16,321 nucleotides of DNA from positions 1 to 16,321 of the forward strand of contig JAEZZZ010000100.1 of the NCBI GenBank assembly GCA_023418255.1. Direction: 5' to 3'. The position numbers and the translations under genes are program-made. How positions within the stretch are numbered: the stretch's first letter is position 1; every line of letters begins with the position of its first letter. Below, in pieces: positions 1 through 8,852 of the stretch. The stretch comes from Bacteroidota bacterium (GTDB lineage Bacteria > Bacteroidota > Bacteroidia > Bacteroidales > Dysgonomonadaceae). A model generated the notes under the pieces. That model had not been told where the DNA came from. It searched no databases and saw only the letters and a list, made by a program, of their open reading frames with translations.

Positions 1-111
1 TATTCCCTTGCCTTATTTTGTCTCGTTACTATTGAAGCTGATGAAAGGGAGAAATATAAACATTTATCCACTCGGGTCACAAATGAAATTCTGTGCCTAA
101 TTGGGATTTAA
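1..111 (+). CDS. Possible C-terminal end of an upstream gene (unidentified)
   Basis: Frame 1 is open from the first base to a TAA at 109-111, giving 36 codons that end in TNEILCLIGI. I do not recognise the protein. The stretch is short enough to be open by chance, so this rests only on the open frame and on its position ahead of a plausible susC leader. If it is real, the upstream gene is co-oriented with susC and ends about 110 bp before it. STN-bearing SusC proteins often lie downstream of a FecR-type anti-sigma factor, but nothing in these 36 residues lets me claim that. Confidence 0.25.
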   Translation, partial: YSLALFCLVTIEADEREKYKHLSTRVTNEILCLIGI

Positions 112-130
112 TAAGCAGACCCTAATTTAG
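100..130 (+). promoter_or_regulatory. Candidate Bacteroidota-type promoter for susC
   Basis: ATTG at 100-103 is followed after 19 bp by TAATTTAG at 123-130. The known Bacteroides consensus is TTTG at -33 and TAnnTTTG at -7, so each half has one mismatch. It would give a leader of roughly 85 nt that contains the hairpin at 151-173. This is a motif match only; short AT-rich motifs of this kind arise easily by chance. Confidence 0.3.
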
Positions 131-150
131 AGTGAATTAAAAAAACATCT

Positions 151-173
151 GTCGATTGGTAAACAGAATCGAC
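151..173 (+). promoter_or_regulatory. Hairpin in the susC leader
   Basis: GTCGATT (151-157) and AATCGAC (167-173) form a perfect 7-bp stem around a 9-nt loop. It is followed by CCTTTATTGT, which is not a clean U-tract, so a terminator of an upstream gene is possible but weak. It could equally be a leader structure in the susC transcript, about 48 nt before the start codon. Confidence 0.35.
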
Positions 174-221
174 CTTTATTGTAAATTAAGTCTAAAAAAT
201 CAATAATCATTAATCGAAAAA

Positions 222-3200
222 ATGTACAAACAACGAAGATTATTTAACAAAGAGAGAAGCAAGAAGCTTGTAAACAGCATGAAAGCGTTTCTTCTGATCA
301 CACTCTTGTGTGTGTGTTCCGTTGCCGCGGGAAACAGCTACTCTCAGGCGAAAGAAGTGTCTTTGAAGGCAAGCAATATCACACTCAAAGAAGCATTTCA
401 TCAAATTGAGAAAAACAGCGACTATCTGTTTCTAATAATGGATGAGTCAAACAGTGAATTAACACGTACCGTGAATGTGAGTGCCAACAATCAATCCATC
501 AATGATGTTATGAATGAATTGTTGAAAAACACATCGCTGTCATATTCCATCGTGAATCGCCAAATTACGGTATATAAAAAGACTATGGCCGAAAATCAGA
601 CGAACAACCACACGTCTACGGTCGAAATAAAAAATCTGCAGCAGGCCAAAAAAACGATCACCGGAAAAGTGGTTGATAATAACGGTGAGCCGATAATCGG
701 AGCAAATATCGTAGAGAAAGGTGTAGCCACAAACGGAACAATCTCTAATTTTGACGGTAGTTTTACGCTCAATGTCGAAAACAACGCAATTATACGAATT
801 ACCTATATAGGCTATCTTGATCAAGAAATCAAAACAGGGGGTAAAACCACGTTCCACATCGTAATGACCGAAGACGCCCAGGCATTAAGTGAAGTGGTTG
901 TTGTGGGATATGGTACGCAGAAGAAAGAAAATCTGACGGGATCGGTTGCAAGTGTTGATGTGGACAAAGTGTTAAACAGCCGCCCTATTGCTGATGTTGG
1001 TAGAGGTTTGCAAGGTACCATTCCCGGACTATCGGTGGTTATTCCAAGTGGAGAGGTTGGATCGGGGCCAATTATGAAAATTAGAGGACAAATTGGTTCT
1101 ATTGTGGGTTCAAGCAATCCGTTAATTTTGGTAGATAACGTAGAGATACCAAGTATTCAGATGATCAATCCGAATGATATTGAGTCCATTTCTGTGCTGA
1201 AAGATGCTGCTTCAAGTTCAATTTATGGTTCTAAGGCAGCATTTGGAGTTGTTTTAATAACAACAAAAAAAGGCGCAAAAAAAGAGCGTACAGATATAAC
1301 TTATTCAACAAATTTATCCTTTCAACAGCCATTTAAAAAGATTGATATCGCGGGTATCGATGGTTTGGAATACACCCTTGAAGCACATAAAAATATGAAA
1401 GCCGGAGGACCTGCAGGTGGTTTCTGGAGAGTAAATGACGAAAGTTTCGAAAAAATCAAGGAATGGCAAAAAAAATATGGTAATACCGTGAAGCCAACCG
1501 ATCCCATTGTCTATGGTCGAGATTGGTTTTTTGATGGTAAAGATAAATATGGTTACAGAATTTATGATCCAGTAGAAACTATGGTAAAAAGAATGGCTTT
1601 CTCACAAAATCATAATCTATCCGTGAATGGACGTCGCAAAGACACTAGCTATAACATTAGCTTTGGATATCTTGGACAAGAAGGTATGATGAAGGCAGCA
1701 AGAGAAGATGATTATAAACGATTAACGGGTAAATTGAATTTATCTACTAAAATAAATGATTTTATCACTGTGCGCGGAGGCGCGATGTATTCTGATGAAA
1801 CTAAACGCTATCCAAATGCTGCATTTGGTTTTACCGCGGACGCGTGGCTTTATTTGTATCGTTGGAGTCGTTTATTCCCAACTGGAGCTCTTGAGCATGG
1901 AGAGGAAATAAGCGATCCTTATTTTGATACAAAAAATGCGCATACTGCAGTGAGTAGGAAACGTTATACAAACCTAAATATAGGTAGTACCATTGACTTA
2001 ACAAACAATTGGAATATTGATGTTGATTATGCATATAGTGCGCGATTGAATCAATCAACTTCTTCAAAACCTACTTTTACGGGGAGACAACCTTGGTACA
2101 GTCCCGTGGCATGGAAAGATGACTTGGGCAATCAAATATATGTGGATGAAAATGGCGAAATAACCGATACCGGAGGTATTCCTGCATATCGCTTTCCGTT
2201 GGTAAACTACGTATCGAAAGACAAAAGTTATTTTTATAAATCTTCTTTTGTCTCAGACAAACATACGTTCAATGCAATTACAAATTATAATTTGAATTTA
2301 TCTGATATACATCGTTTCAAATTTATGTTAGGTGCCAATATCATTTCCTATAAATGGGATAGTCATTGGTCACAAAAAAATGACTTAATTGATCCTGAGA
2401 ATCCACAATTTAATTTTGCAGTTGGTAATGAAACTTTAGGAGGCGATACTAATTGGGAATCGCAAGTTGGATATTTCGGTCGAATTAATTATTCATTTAT
2501 GGATAAATACTTGTTAGAAGCAAATTTGCGATATGACGCGACATCTAAGTTTCCTGAACATCTACGCTGGAGATGGTATCCATCATTTTCCGGAGGTTGG
2601 GTTATATCTAACGAATCATTTTGGGCTGCATTAAAACCTGTGTTTAGCTTTGCTAAATTAAGAGCCTCTTGGGGTACTATTGGAGACCAATCTGTACCTA
2701 ATTCTCTTTACTTGGCGACTATGGATATTGCAAAAAATTCATGGTTATCAAGTAACGGTGAGCAATATTTTTATATGGGAACACCGAATCCCATTTCTGC
2801 CGGAATAAGCTGGCAAAATATTGAATCATTAAATATTGGTGCCGACCTTAGATTCTTCCGAAACAAATTAGGTTTGACATTAGAATGGTTTCAACGTGAC
2901 ACAAAGGATATGATTATTCCCGGGGAATCTCTACCTGCAACATATGGAGCAAGTGCTCCGCGTGGAAACTATGGTAATCTACGCACTAGAGGATGGGAAA
3001 TTGCCGCCGACTTCAATCATCAATTTGAAAATGGATTGCGCGTAAGTGTAAATGCCAATATTTCGGACGCAATTACCGATATTACACGAGGAGCCGATTG
3101 GAACACACCATGGGAAAATCGTTTGCTTAGCAATAGGTATGCCACAGGAAGACGCTATGGCGATATTTACGGTTATGTAACAGACCGGCTGTATCAAAAA

Positions 3201-3989
3201 GATGATTTTGTGTATGATGCCGAAGGCAACATACAACAAACCACCATTATTTGGGAAGGAACGGCAAAACGCACAAATATGTTGGCAGGCAACAATCCTG
3301 TGTATCAAACTTATTTTGAAGATGGCAACCAAATCCTACTAATTAGCCCGGGAGATGTGAAATTTGTTGATGTAAATGGTGACGGATACATCACACCCGG
3401 GAAAAATACTTTTGGTGATCCCGGTGATCAGGTGGTTATCGGAAACTTCACACCGCGCTATGAATATGGAGTACGTCTTGGAGCAGATTTCAAAGGTTTT
3501 GATGCTTCTGTGTTTTTCCAAGGTGTAGGAAAGAGAAAAATTTGGGGTTCCGGTCAATTGGCAATTCCCGGATATCATGCCAAAGACGGTGCAATGCCGC
3601 AAGCAATTGCCCAAGATTTTTGGAAAGAAGATCGTCCCGATGCATTCTATCCGCGAGCATGGAATCTTAACGGTGCTAATTCCGGATTTGTAATGCGTCC
3701 ACAAACTCGATATATGTTGAATATGGCATATATGAAAATTAAGAATATCACAGTGGGATATTCATTGCCACGAAATCTGCTGAATAATATTTCCTTATCA
3801 AATGCACGTATTTATTTATCGTTGGAGAACTTTTTTACATTTGATAAATTAAGAGGTTTACCTATTGATCCTGAGGCTATTTCCGGTCATTCTATATTAA
3901 GAACAGATGGAAACTACAACTTGGGACGTACCGGTACATCCAACCCCACATTTAAATCGGCATCAGTAGGTGTTCAGATAAGTTTATAA
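222..3989 (+). CDS. SusC/RagA-family TonB-dependent outer-membrane transporter with STN domain
   Basis: This 1255-residue protein is a TonB-dependent outer-membrane channel, expected to form the barrel under a SusD lid and take up oligosaccharides or similar large solutes. In order it has a basic N-region and hydrophobic signal segment (about residues 1-42), an STN domain (about 46-119, starting KEVSLKASNITLKEAF), a carboxypeptidase-regulatory-like domain (about 146-216, TITGKVVDNNGEPIIGANI), the SusC box SEVVVVGYGTQKK (223-235), a plug with INPNDIESISVLKDA and IYGSKAAFGVVLITTKKG, and a beta-barrel to the C-terminus. The first ATG is preferred because the long basic N-region is usual in STN-bearing SusC proteins. 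STN domains normally contact an anti-sigma factor, so regulation by a FecI/FecR-type pair is expected; neither gene is in this window. It is 20 bp upstream of susD and surely co-transcribed. The substrate cannot be read from the sequence. Confidence 0.96.
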   Translation: MYKQRRLFNKERSKKLVNSMKAFLLITLLCVCSVAAGNSYSQAKEVSLKASNITLKEAFHQIEKNSDYLFLIMDESNSELTRTVNVSANNQSINDVMNELLKNTSLSYSIVNRQITVYKKTMAENQTNNHTSTVEIKNLQQAKKTITGKVVDNNGEPIIGANIVEKGVATNGTISNFDGSFTLNVENNAIIRITYIGYLDQEIKTGGKTTFHIVMTEDAQALSEVVVVGYGTQKKENLTGSVASVDVDKVLNSRPIADVGRGLQGTIPGLSVVIPSGEVGSGPIMKIRGQIGSIVGSSNPLILVDNVEIPSIQMINPNDIESISVLKDAASSSIYGSKAAFGVVLITTKKGAKKERTDITYSTNLSFQQPFKKIDIAGIDGLEYTLEAHKNMKAGGPAGGFWRVNDESFEKIKEWQKKYGNTVKPTDPIVYGRDWFFDGKDKYGYRIYDPVETMVKRMAFSQNHNLSVNGRRKDTSYNISFGYLGQEGMMKAAREDDYKRLTGKLNLSTKINDFITVRGGAMYSDETKRYPNAAFGFTADAWLYLYRWSRLFPTGALEHGEEISDPYFDTKNAHTAVSRKRYTNLNIGSTIDLTNNWNIDVDYAYSARLNQSTSSKPTFTGRQPWYSPVAWKDDLGNQIYVDENGEITDTGGIPAYRFPLVNYVSKDKSYFYKSSFVSDKHTFNAITNYNLNLSDIHRFKFMLGANIISYKWDSHWSQKNDLIDPENPQFNFAVGNETLGGDTNWESQVGYFGRINYSFMDKYLLEANLRYDATSKFPEHLRWRWYPSFSGGWVISNESFWAALKPVFSFAKLRASWGTIGDQSVPNSLYLATMDIAKNSWLSSNGEQYFYMGTPNPISAGISWQNIESLNIGADLRFFRNKLGLTLEWFQRDTKDMIIPGESLPATYGASAPRGNYGNLRTRGWEIAADFNHQFENGLRVSVNANISDAITDITRGADWNTPWENRLLSNRYATGRRYGDIYGYVTDRLYQKDDFVYDAEGNIQQTTIIWEGTAKRTNMLAGNNPVYQTYFEDGNQILLISPGDVKFVDVNGDGYITPGKNTFGDPGDQVVIGNFTPRYEYGVRLGADFKGFDASVFFQGVGKRKIWGSGQLAIPGYHAKDGAMPQAIAQDFWKEDRPDAFYPRAWNLNGANSGFVMRPQTRYMLNMAYMKIKNITVGYSLPRNLLNNISLSNARIYLSLENFFTFDKLRGLPIDPEAISGHSILRTDGNYNLGRTGTSNPTFKSASVGVQISL

Positions 3990-4008
3990 CATAAAAAATA
4001 ATTATAAA

Positions 4009-5829
4009 ATGAAACATAAAAATAATCATATAAATGCTTTTATATTATGCAGTATTATGTTCCTGATGGCAAGTTGCAGCGACTTTCTCAACAGGCCCCC
4101 ATTAACAGTAGCAAATGATGAAACTGCATGGACTAGTGAAGATAAAATCCGTTTATATGCCAATAAGTTTTACCCCGCTTTTTTTACAGGATATGGAGTG
4201 GGCTGGTCTACAACCGGAGCACCGTTGTTGGGCTACACATTTAGTGATGATATAATCCACAATGGAACTCAGCCGAACTTTACACGCTCGGTACCCAATA
4301 GTAGGATATGGAATATGAGTTGGATTCGTTCTATCAATATTATGATTGATAGATTGGAGAACAATTTGAAAAATGTACTATCCACCGAAGCATATAATCA
4401 TTGGATGGGAATCGGGCGTTTTTTCAGAGCGATGGAATATGCCGATATCGTTTTCACGTATGGAGATGTGCCATATTATGATTATGTTGTTGCCGATACC
4501 GATTTAGAAGCGCTTTATAAACCCCGAACTCCACGTAATGAAGTGATGGATGCCATCTACGATGATCTGAAATTTGCTTTTGAAAATGTGCGATATAATG
4601 ACGGAGACCAAAACGTAAATCGCTATATCGTAGCCGGATTTACTTCCAGACTGGCACTTTATGAAGGTTCGTGGCAAAAGTATTATTATAATGATACTGA
4701 AAGAGCTAAAAAGTTTTTTAACTTGGCTATTGAAGCGAGTGAATTTATTATGAAAAGTGGAAAGTTTGATATCGTAACAGAATTCAGAGCGTTGTTTACT
4801 TCCGATAATCTTAAAGGTAATCCTGACTGTATTCTCTATCGTCATTATGATCCCGCTGTTGGCATTACGCATTCGATTGCATCGAATAATAATTTATCCG
4901 AATCTGTTAACTTTGGTGCAACCACCTCATTAATAAAATCATTTATTTGCAATGATGGGAATGCCTGGCAATCATCAGATATCAGTGATGCCGGTTCGTT
5001 TGAATTAGCAACAATGATTCAAACACGTGACCCGCGTTTTGAAGCAACTTTTTATGATAAGCCAACTCCTCAAAATAAAGGTTCGTTTTGGTATATTAAT
5101 AAATTCTTGCCAAGAAGTGTGGCAAAATCTGTTGAAGCCGGTAATGCTCCCCCGGAAGAGTTTACAAGCACCAATAACAAAACAGACTATCCTGTGCTAA
5201 GATACGCTGAAGTGCTGTTAAATTGGATTGAAGCAAAAGCTGAAATGCAATTGTTGGGTAATGAAGCCGTAACGCAGGACGATATTAATAAATCGATAAA
5301 CAAATTAAGAAATCGTCCAATTGCTCCGGAAGCTGTCGCGATGGGAGTGAAACCTACACAAAGTTTAGACCTGGGAAGTTTACCAAATGATCCAGATAGA
5401 GATTCGGATGTTCATCCTCTTTTATGGGAGATTAGAAGAGAAAGGCGTATGGAATTTGCCTTCGAACACTCTCGTTACGCTGATTTAAAACGTTGGCATA
5501 AATTGGAATATATGGATACCGATATGCACAAGGACTTGCTATCCGGTGGTTGGGTGAATTTTCCTGTAGAAGCAGAAAAAGAGTTAAAAAGTAATAATAT
5601 TGGAAAATTATCTGTAGTGAATCATAATGGAGATGTCATTGTTTACAATGGAAAAAATGATGCACAAATGGTTGGATTCTATCGTAGTAAAAGCACAAAT
5701 GGTCGTCAACCATTTTTAAATCAGGTAAATGTAAATCCCTATTTAAGTCCTGTAGGTAAAACTCAAATTGATGATTATAAAAGTAAAGGTTTTGAACTCA
5801 AGCAAACACAAGGCTGGCCTCAAAACTGA
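4009..5829 (+). CDS. SusD/RagB-family surface glycan-binding lipoprotein
   Basis: This 606-residue lipoprotein should cap the SusC barrel on the outer face of the outer membrane and bind the ligand. The signal peptide ends in the lipobox MASC with the lipidated cysteine at residue 23. The SDFLNRPP that follows has an acidic residue at +2, in keeping with surface export in this phylum. Typical SusD features are the N-terminal LNRPPLTVANDETAWTSED, the YADIVFTYGDVPYYDY region, and the C-terminal YAEVLLNWIEAKAEM followed by EIRRERRMEFAFEHSRYADL, which is strongly characteristic. It starts 20 bp after susC and ends 31 bp before the next lipoprotein gene. It is notably AT-rich (spot counts of 27% and 25% G+C in the 60-base lines at 4681 and 5581). 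Confidence 0.96.
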   Translation: MKHKNNHINAFILCSIMFLMASCSDFLNRPPLTVANDETAWTSEDKIRLYANKFYPAFFTGYGVGWSTTGAPLLGYTFSDDIIHNGTQPNFTRSVPNSRIWNMSWIRSINIMIDRLENNLKNVLSTEAYNHWMGIGRFFRAMEYADIVFTYGDVPYYDYVVADTDLEALYKPRTPRNEVMDAIYDDLKFAFENVRYNDGDQNVNRYIVAGFTSRLALYEGSWQKYYYNDTERAKKFFNLAIEASEFIMKSGKFDIVTEFRALFTSDNLKGNPDCILYRHYDPAVGITHSIASNNNLSESVNFGATTSLIKSFICNDGNAWQSSDISDAGSFELATMIQTRDPRFEATFYDKPTPQNKGSFWYINKFLPRSVAKSVEAGNAPPEEFTSTNNKTDYPVLRYAEVLLNWIEAKAEMQLLGNEAVTQDDINKSINKLRNRPIAPEAVAMGVKPTQSLDLGSLPNDPDRDSDVHPLLWEIRRERRMEFAFEHSRYADLKRWHKLEYMDTDMHKDLLSGGWVNFPVEAEKELKSNNIGKLSVVNHNGDVIVYNGKNDAQMVGFYRSKSTNGRQPFLNQVNVNPYLSPVGKTQIDDYKSKGFELKQTQGWPQN

Positions 5830-5860
5830 TGAATTTGTATAATTATAAATAAAGAATAAA

Positions 5861-7279
5861 ATGAAGATAAAGTTTAATTTTCTTATAATTAGCCTGTTAT
5901 GTCTTTTTTGCGGAGTTGAGATCTTTATTGGATGTTCCGATGAGTATCCTCAGAATGTAGAGTCACCAAACGAGACAATATTAAAATCAATTAAAATATT
6001 AAATGCAGGTGTAGATGGCAACACTGTGATAGAAGGTAAAATCGATGAAAACAAGAAAACTGTTTGGTTTCCTCGCATAGATCCGGAAACTAACGTTTCT
6101 GCCATCCGATTTGAAGCTACAATGTCCGATGGAGCAAAATTGGATAAGGACGCGTATGCTTTTGACTTTGAAGAAGGCAAAGATGCCAAAACAATCATTG
6201 TCAAAGTGATTAACGAGCCACGTTTTAGAGAATATTTTGTGACTTTGCGTCTAAACGTTCCTGTATATGGTGCTGATTTTGATAAAATTGAAATATATGA
6301 TCATTCAGGAAATGATTTAGGTGAACCGATATATTCAACTTTTGTTTCAAATTTGACGCGCGGCAGCGGATTCGATGGTGAAAATATTCTTATTGTAACG
6401 CGATCTGAACCACTTTCGCACATCTTAAAAGTCGATGATATAAAAGCAGGTCGGATAGAGCCGATAAAGCTCAATATGACAGGAGTAAGTGGAGGAACTT
6501 ACCCTGTGAATGTCGGAGGCAAAATCAAAGGACATACGTACATTGCCAATCTTTCCGGAGCATATGGAATGAAAATCTATCATTGGGCAAATCCTGAAGA
6601 TGAACCAGAAGTGATTTTTAATAAAAACGTGATTTCGATAGAAGGGGCCGGTAAGCGACATGGTGACAATATGTCTACCAATATTGATGAAAATGGGAAT
6701 GGATATTTCTATTTTGGCGACAATGCCGCTTCATCAATTCTGAGACTAAAAGTAGAGAACTATACTAAAATTACAGAAGTCAAAGTGTTGCCTTCTCAGC
6801 CTGGAGTATCATTCTGTATGACAATGAACCGCGTCGAAAATTCAGATGACTATCTTTTGACTGGATTTGATGCCCCGATTATGGTAACAAATAGAGATGC
6901 TGTTGTTTCATATAAAATGGATGTAACATCAGTTCCCAAGCAAGGTACAGATGCTCGAATCGTGTCTTTTAACGGAGAAAGATATCTGATAGTTACAGAA
7001 GCGCCAAGATATACTGGAAACGCTGTGTTGTATATTTATGACGTAACTCAAGGAAAAAATACAGCTGAAGCTCTAAAAAAATTTGAAGAAGGTGAAAAAA
7101 AACCTCTTTATCAGTATTCACTTGGTGGTAGTGTCAATCCCGCTCCCGGCACTCAAACCGGATATTATATTGTGAAAGATGAAAACGGAAAAGACGATGT
7201 TCTACGTATCTATTCCGCATCAAATAATGCCGGATTTGTACTCTTAGAAATTCCCAAAAAGAAGTTGGATGATGAATAA
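5861..7279 (+). CDS. DUF4623-like surface lipoprotein, third gene of the SusCD operon
   Basis: This 472-residue protein has a signal peptide ending FIGC, with the lipidated cysteine at residue 25 followed by SDE, so it is probably anchored on the cell surface. Residues about 38-132 read as an Ig-like DUF5018-type domain (ILKSIKILNAGVDG to EYFVTLRLN). Residues about 135-465 are a larger beta-rich region with repeated short strand-turn segments, possibly a propeller, like DUF4623 proteins. I assign DUF4623 from memory of its usual company (SusC, SusD and a family-10 glycosidase-like lipoprotein) and its general look; no catalytic motif is visible. Its place after susD is that of SusE/SusF or surface-glycan-binding proteins, so glycan capture is the likely job. 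An intrinsic terminator follows at 7309-7340. Confidence 0.7.
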   Translation: MKIKFNFLIISLLCLFCGVEIFIGCSDEYPQNVESPNETILKSIKILNAGVDGNTVIEGKIDENKKTVWFPRIDPETNVSAIRFEATMSDGAKLDKDAYAFDFEEGKDAKTIIVKVINEPRFREYFVTLRLNVPVYGADFDKIEIYDHSGNDLGEPIYSTFVSNLTRGSGFDGENILIVTRSEPLSHILKVDDIKAGRIEPIKLNMTGVSGGTYPVNVGGKIKGHTYIANLSGAYGMKIYHWANPEDEPEVIFNKNVISIEGAGKRHGDNMSTNIDENGNGYFYFGDNAASSILRLKVENYTKITEVKVLPSQPGVSFCMTMNRVENSDDYLLTGFDAPIMVTNRDAVVSYKMDVTSVPKQGTDARIVSFNGERYLIVTEAPRYTGNAVLYIYDVTQGKNTAEALKKFEEGEKKPLYQYSLGGSVNPAPGTQTGYYIVKDENGKDDVLRIYSASNNAGFVLLEIPKKKLDDE

Positions 7280-7308
7280 AGATATATAATTATCGGTTAC
7301 TAATAAAT

Positions 7309-7340
7309 CAATCAGGGATATTAATCCCTGATTGGTTTTT
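7309..7340 (+). terminator. Strong intrinsic terminator after the SusCD-lipoprotein operon
   Basis: CAATCAGGGAT (7309-7319) pairs perfectly with ATCCCTGATTG (7324-7334) around the loop ATTA, an 11-bp stem. A T-run at 7336-7340 follows. Only 33 bp separate its end from the start of the GHL10 gene, so it may act as an attenuator instead of a complete stop. Confidence 0.85.
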
Positions 7341-7373
7341 ACAACGTAATTCAACTAAAATATACTCATACAA

Positions 7374-8834
7374 ATGAAAAGAAACCATCTATTCTATATT
7401 ATTGCGCTGGTGCTTTTTGCTTATTCGTGTAGCAAAGAGCCAAACGATGAACCATCACCACAACCTAAACCAGAGCCTCCCAAACCATCTGAAAATGATC
7501 TGACTTTTCCTAAAAAAGAAATGAGAGCCGTATGGATTACAACGGCTTGGGGTTTGGATTGGCCACGAAGAGATTATTCCTCTGAAAGCCAAAAAGCACA
7601 ATATATTAAATATTTAGATAAGTTTAGTCAACTTAATATTAATGCTGTATTCTTTCAAGTGAAACCTATGGGAGATGCATTTTACGAATCACCGTATGAA
7701 CCGTGGAGTGCGTATATTACAGGAGTCAGAGGGCAAAAGCCAAATTATGATGTATTAAAATTCATGATTGATGAAGCGCACAAGCGCGATATTCAGTTTC
7801 ATGCATGGATGAATCCTTACCGTATTGCTACACGTTCAAACAGCAGCGTAGCGTATCCCCCGCTTCATTCTTCCATAAAAAGTGAGTGGGTTGTTAATCA
7901 TGAAAAAATTCAGATTTATAACCCGGCTATTCCAGAAATCGTAACAAGACTGACAGATATTGTTAAGGATTTAATCACAAAATATGATGTGGATGGGGTT
8001 CATTTTGATGATTATTTTTATCCCGATCCATCATCAGCAGGAACAATGGTGTCGGACAAAGCCGATTTTGAAAAATATGGCTCCGGCTATAGCACAGTTG
8101 AAGCATTCAGAAGAGATAATGTCAATAAAGCGATAAAAACAGTATCTGATATGATTGTGTCGACAAAACCGCATATTGTGTTTTCTGTCTCTCCTGCTCC
8201 TAACGAAGACTATAATTTGAATATATTGTTTGCGGATGTAAAAAAATGGTGTCAAGAAGGATGGATTGATATTGTTATCCCTCAACTTTATCAAGAAATA
8301 GGAAATCCGTATAACGATTTTCAAAATCGCCTTACTTGGTGGTCACAATACAATTATAAAGCGGCTTTAATGGTGGGACATGGTTATTATAAATTTGGTG
8401 ACAGTCAATACCCTTCGGCATTTCAATCTACAGATGAATTGGAGCGGCAATTCAATTTGACTAAAAGAAATCAAAAAGTTGTAGGAAATGTGATGTATAG
8501 AGCCGAACATGTTCTTTTAAATAAAATCGGGATTACCGACAAATTAGCGTCGCTATATGAAAAACCAGCCCTAATGCCTTTCATAGGAAGAAAAATCATA
8601 TCGGCTCCTAAAGAGCCGACTAATGTGAAAATTGAAGATTCGAGGCTGATATGGGATTCTGAGAAAGATGTAAAATCAGTAGTCTATTATTTTGCAGATG
8701 TTGAAAAAGAAGGTTCAATCTTGGCAATTACCAACGACAATGCGATTGATATACAAGCCACGGGTTATTATTGTGTGTCAACCATCAATAAACAGTACCA
8801 AGAGAGTAAACCATCCAGGTTGATAAAGAAATAA
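7374..8834 (+). CDS. GHL10 (DUF187, DigH-like) family glycosidase lipoprotein
   Basis: This 486-residue lipoprotein has lipobox FAYSC with cysteine 19, then SKEPNDE and a proline-rich linker (about 27-38). Residues about 50-390 are a GHL10 TIM-barrel: MRAVWITTAWGLDWP at the start, LNINAVFFQVKPMGDAFY, FHAWMNPYR, the family signature DVDGVHFDDYFYP (205-217) and IDIVIPQLYQE (298-308). The acidic pair Asp212-Asp213 is the obvious candidate for catalysis. A fibronectin-III-like domain (about 411-482) ends the protein. In Escherichia coli the GHL10 protein DigH (YddW) cuts peptidoglycan glycan strands lacking stem peptides. That gives the best functional guess, though family members may act on other glycans. 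It sits 18 bp before the amidase gene and 33 bp after a terminator, with no clear promoter between. Confidence 0.85.
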   Translation: MKRNHLFYIIALVLFAYSCSKEPNDEPSPQPKPEPPKPSENDLTFPKKEMRAVWITTAWGLDWPRRDYSSESQKAQYIKYLDKFSQLNINAVFFQVKPMGDAFYESPYEPWSAYITGVRGQKPNYDVLKFMIDEAHKRDIQFHAWMNPYRIATRSNSSVAYPPLHSSIKSEWVVNHEKIQIYNPAIPEIVTRLTDIVKDLITKYDVDGVHFDDYFYPDPSSAGTMVSDKADFEKYGSGYSTVEAFRRDNVNKAIKTVSDMIVSTKPHIVFSVSPAPNEDYNLNILFADVKKWCQEGWIDIVIPQLYQEIGNPYNDFQNRLTWWSQYNYKAALMVGHGYYKFGDSQYPSAFQSTDELERQFNLTKRNQKVVGNVMYRAEHVLLNKIGITDKLASLYEKPALMPFIGRKIISAPKEPTNVKIEDSRLIWDSEKDVKSVVYYFADVEKEGSILAITNDNAIDIQATGYYCVSTINKQYQESKPSRLIKK

Positions 8835-8852
8835 ATTAGGTTTCTTCAGTAA

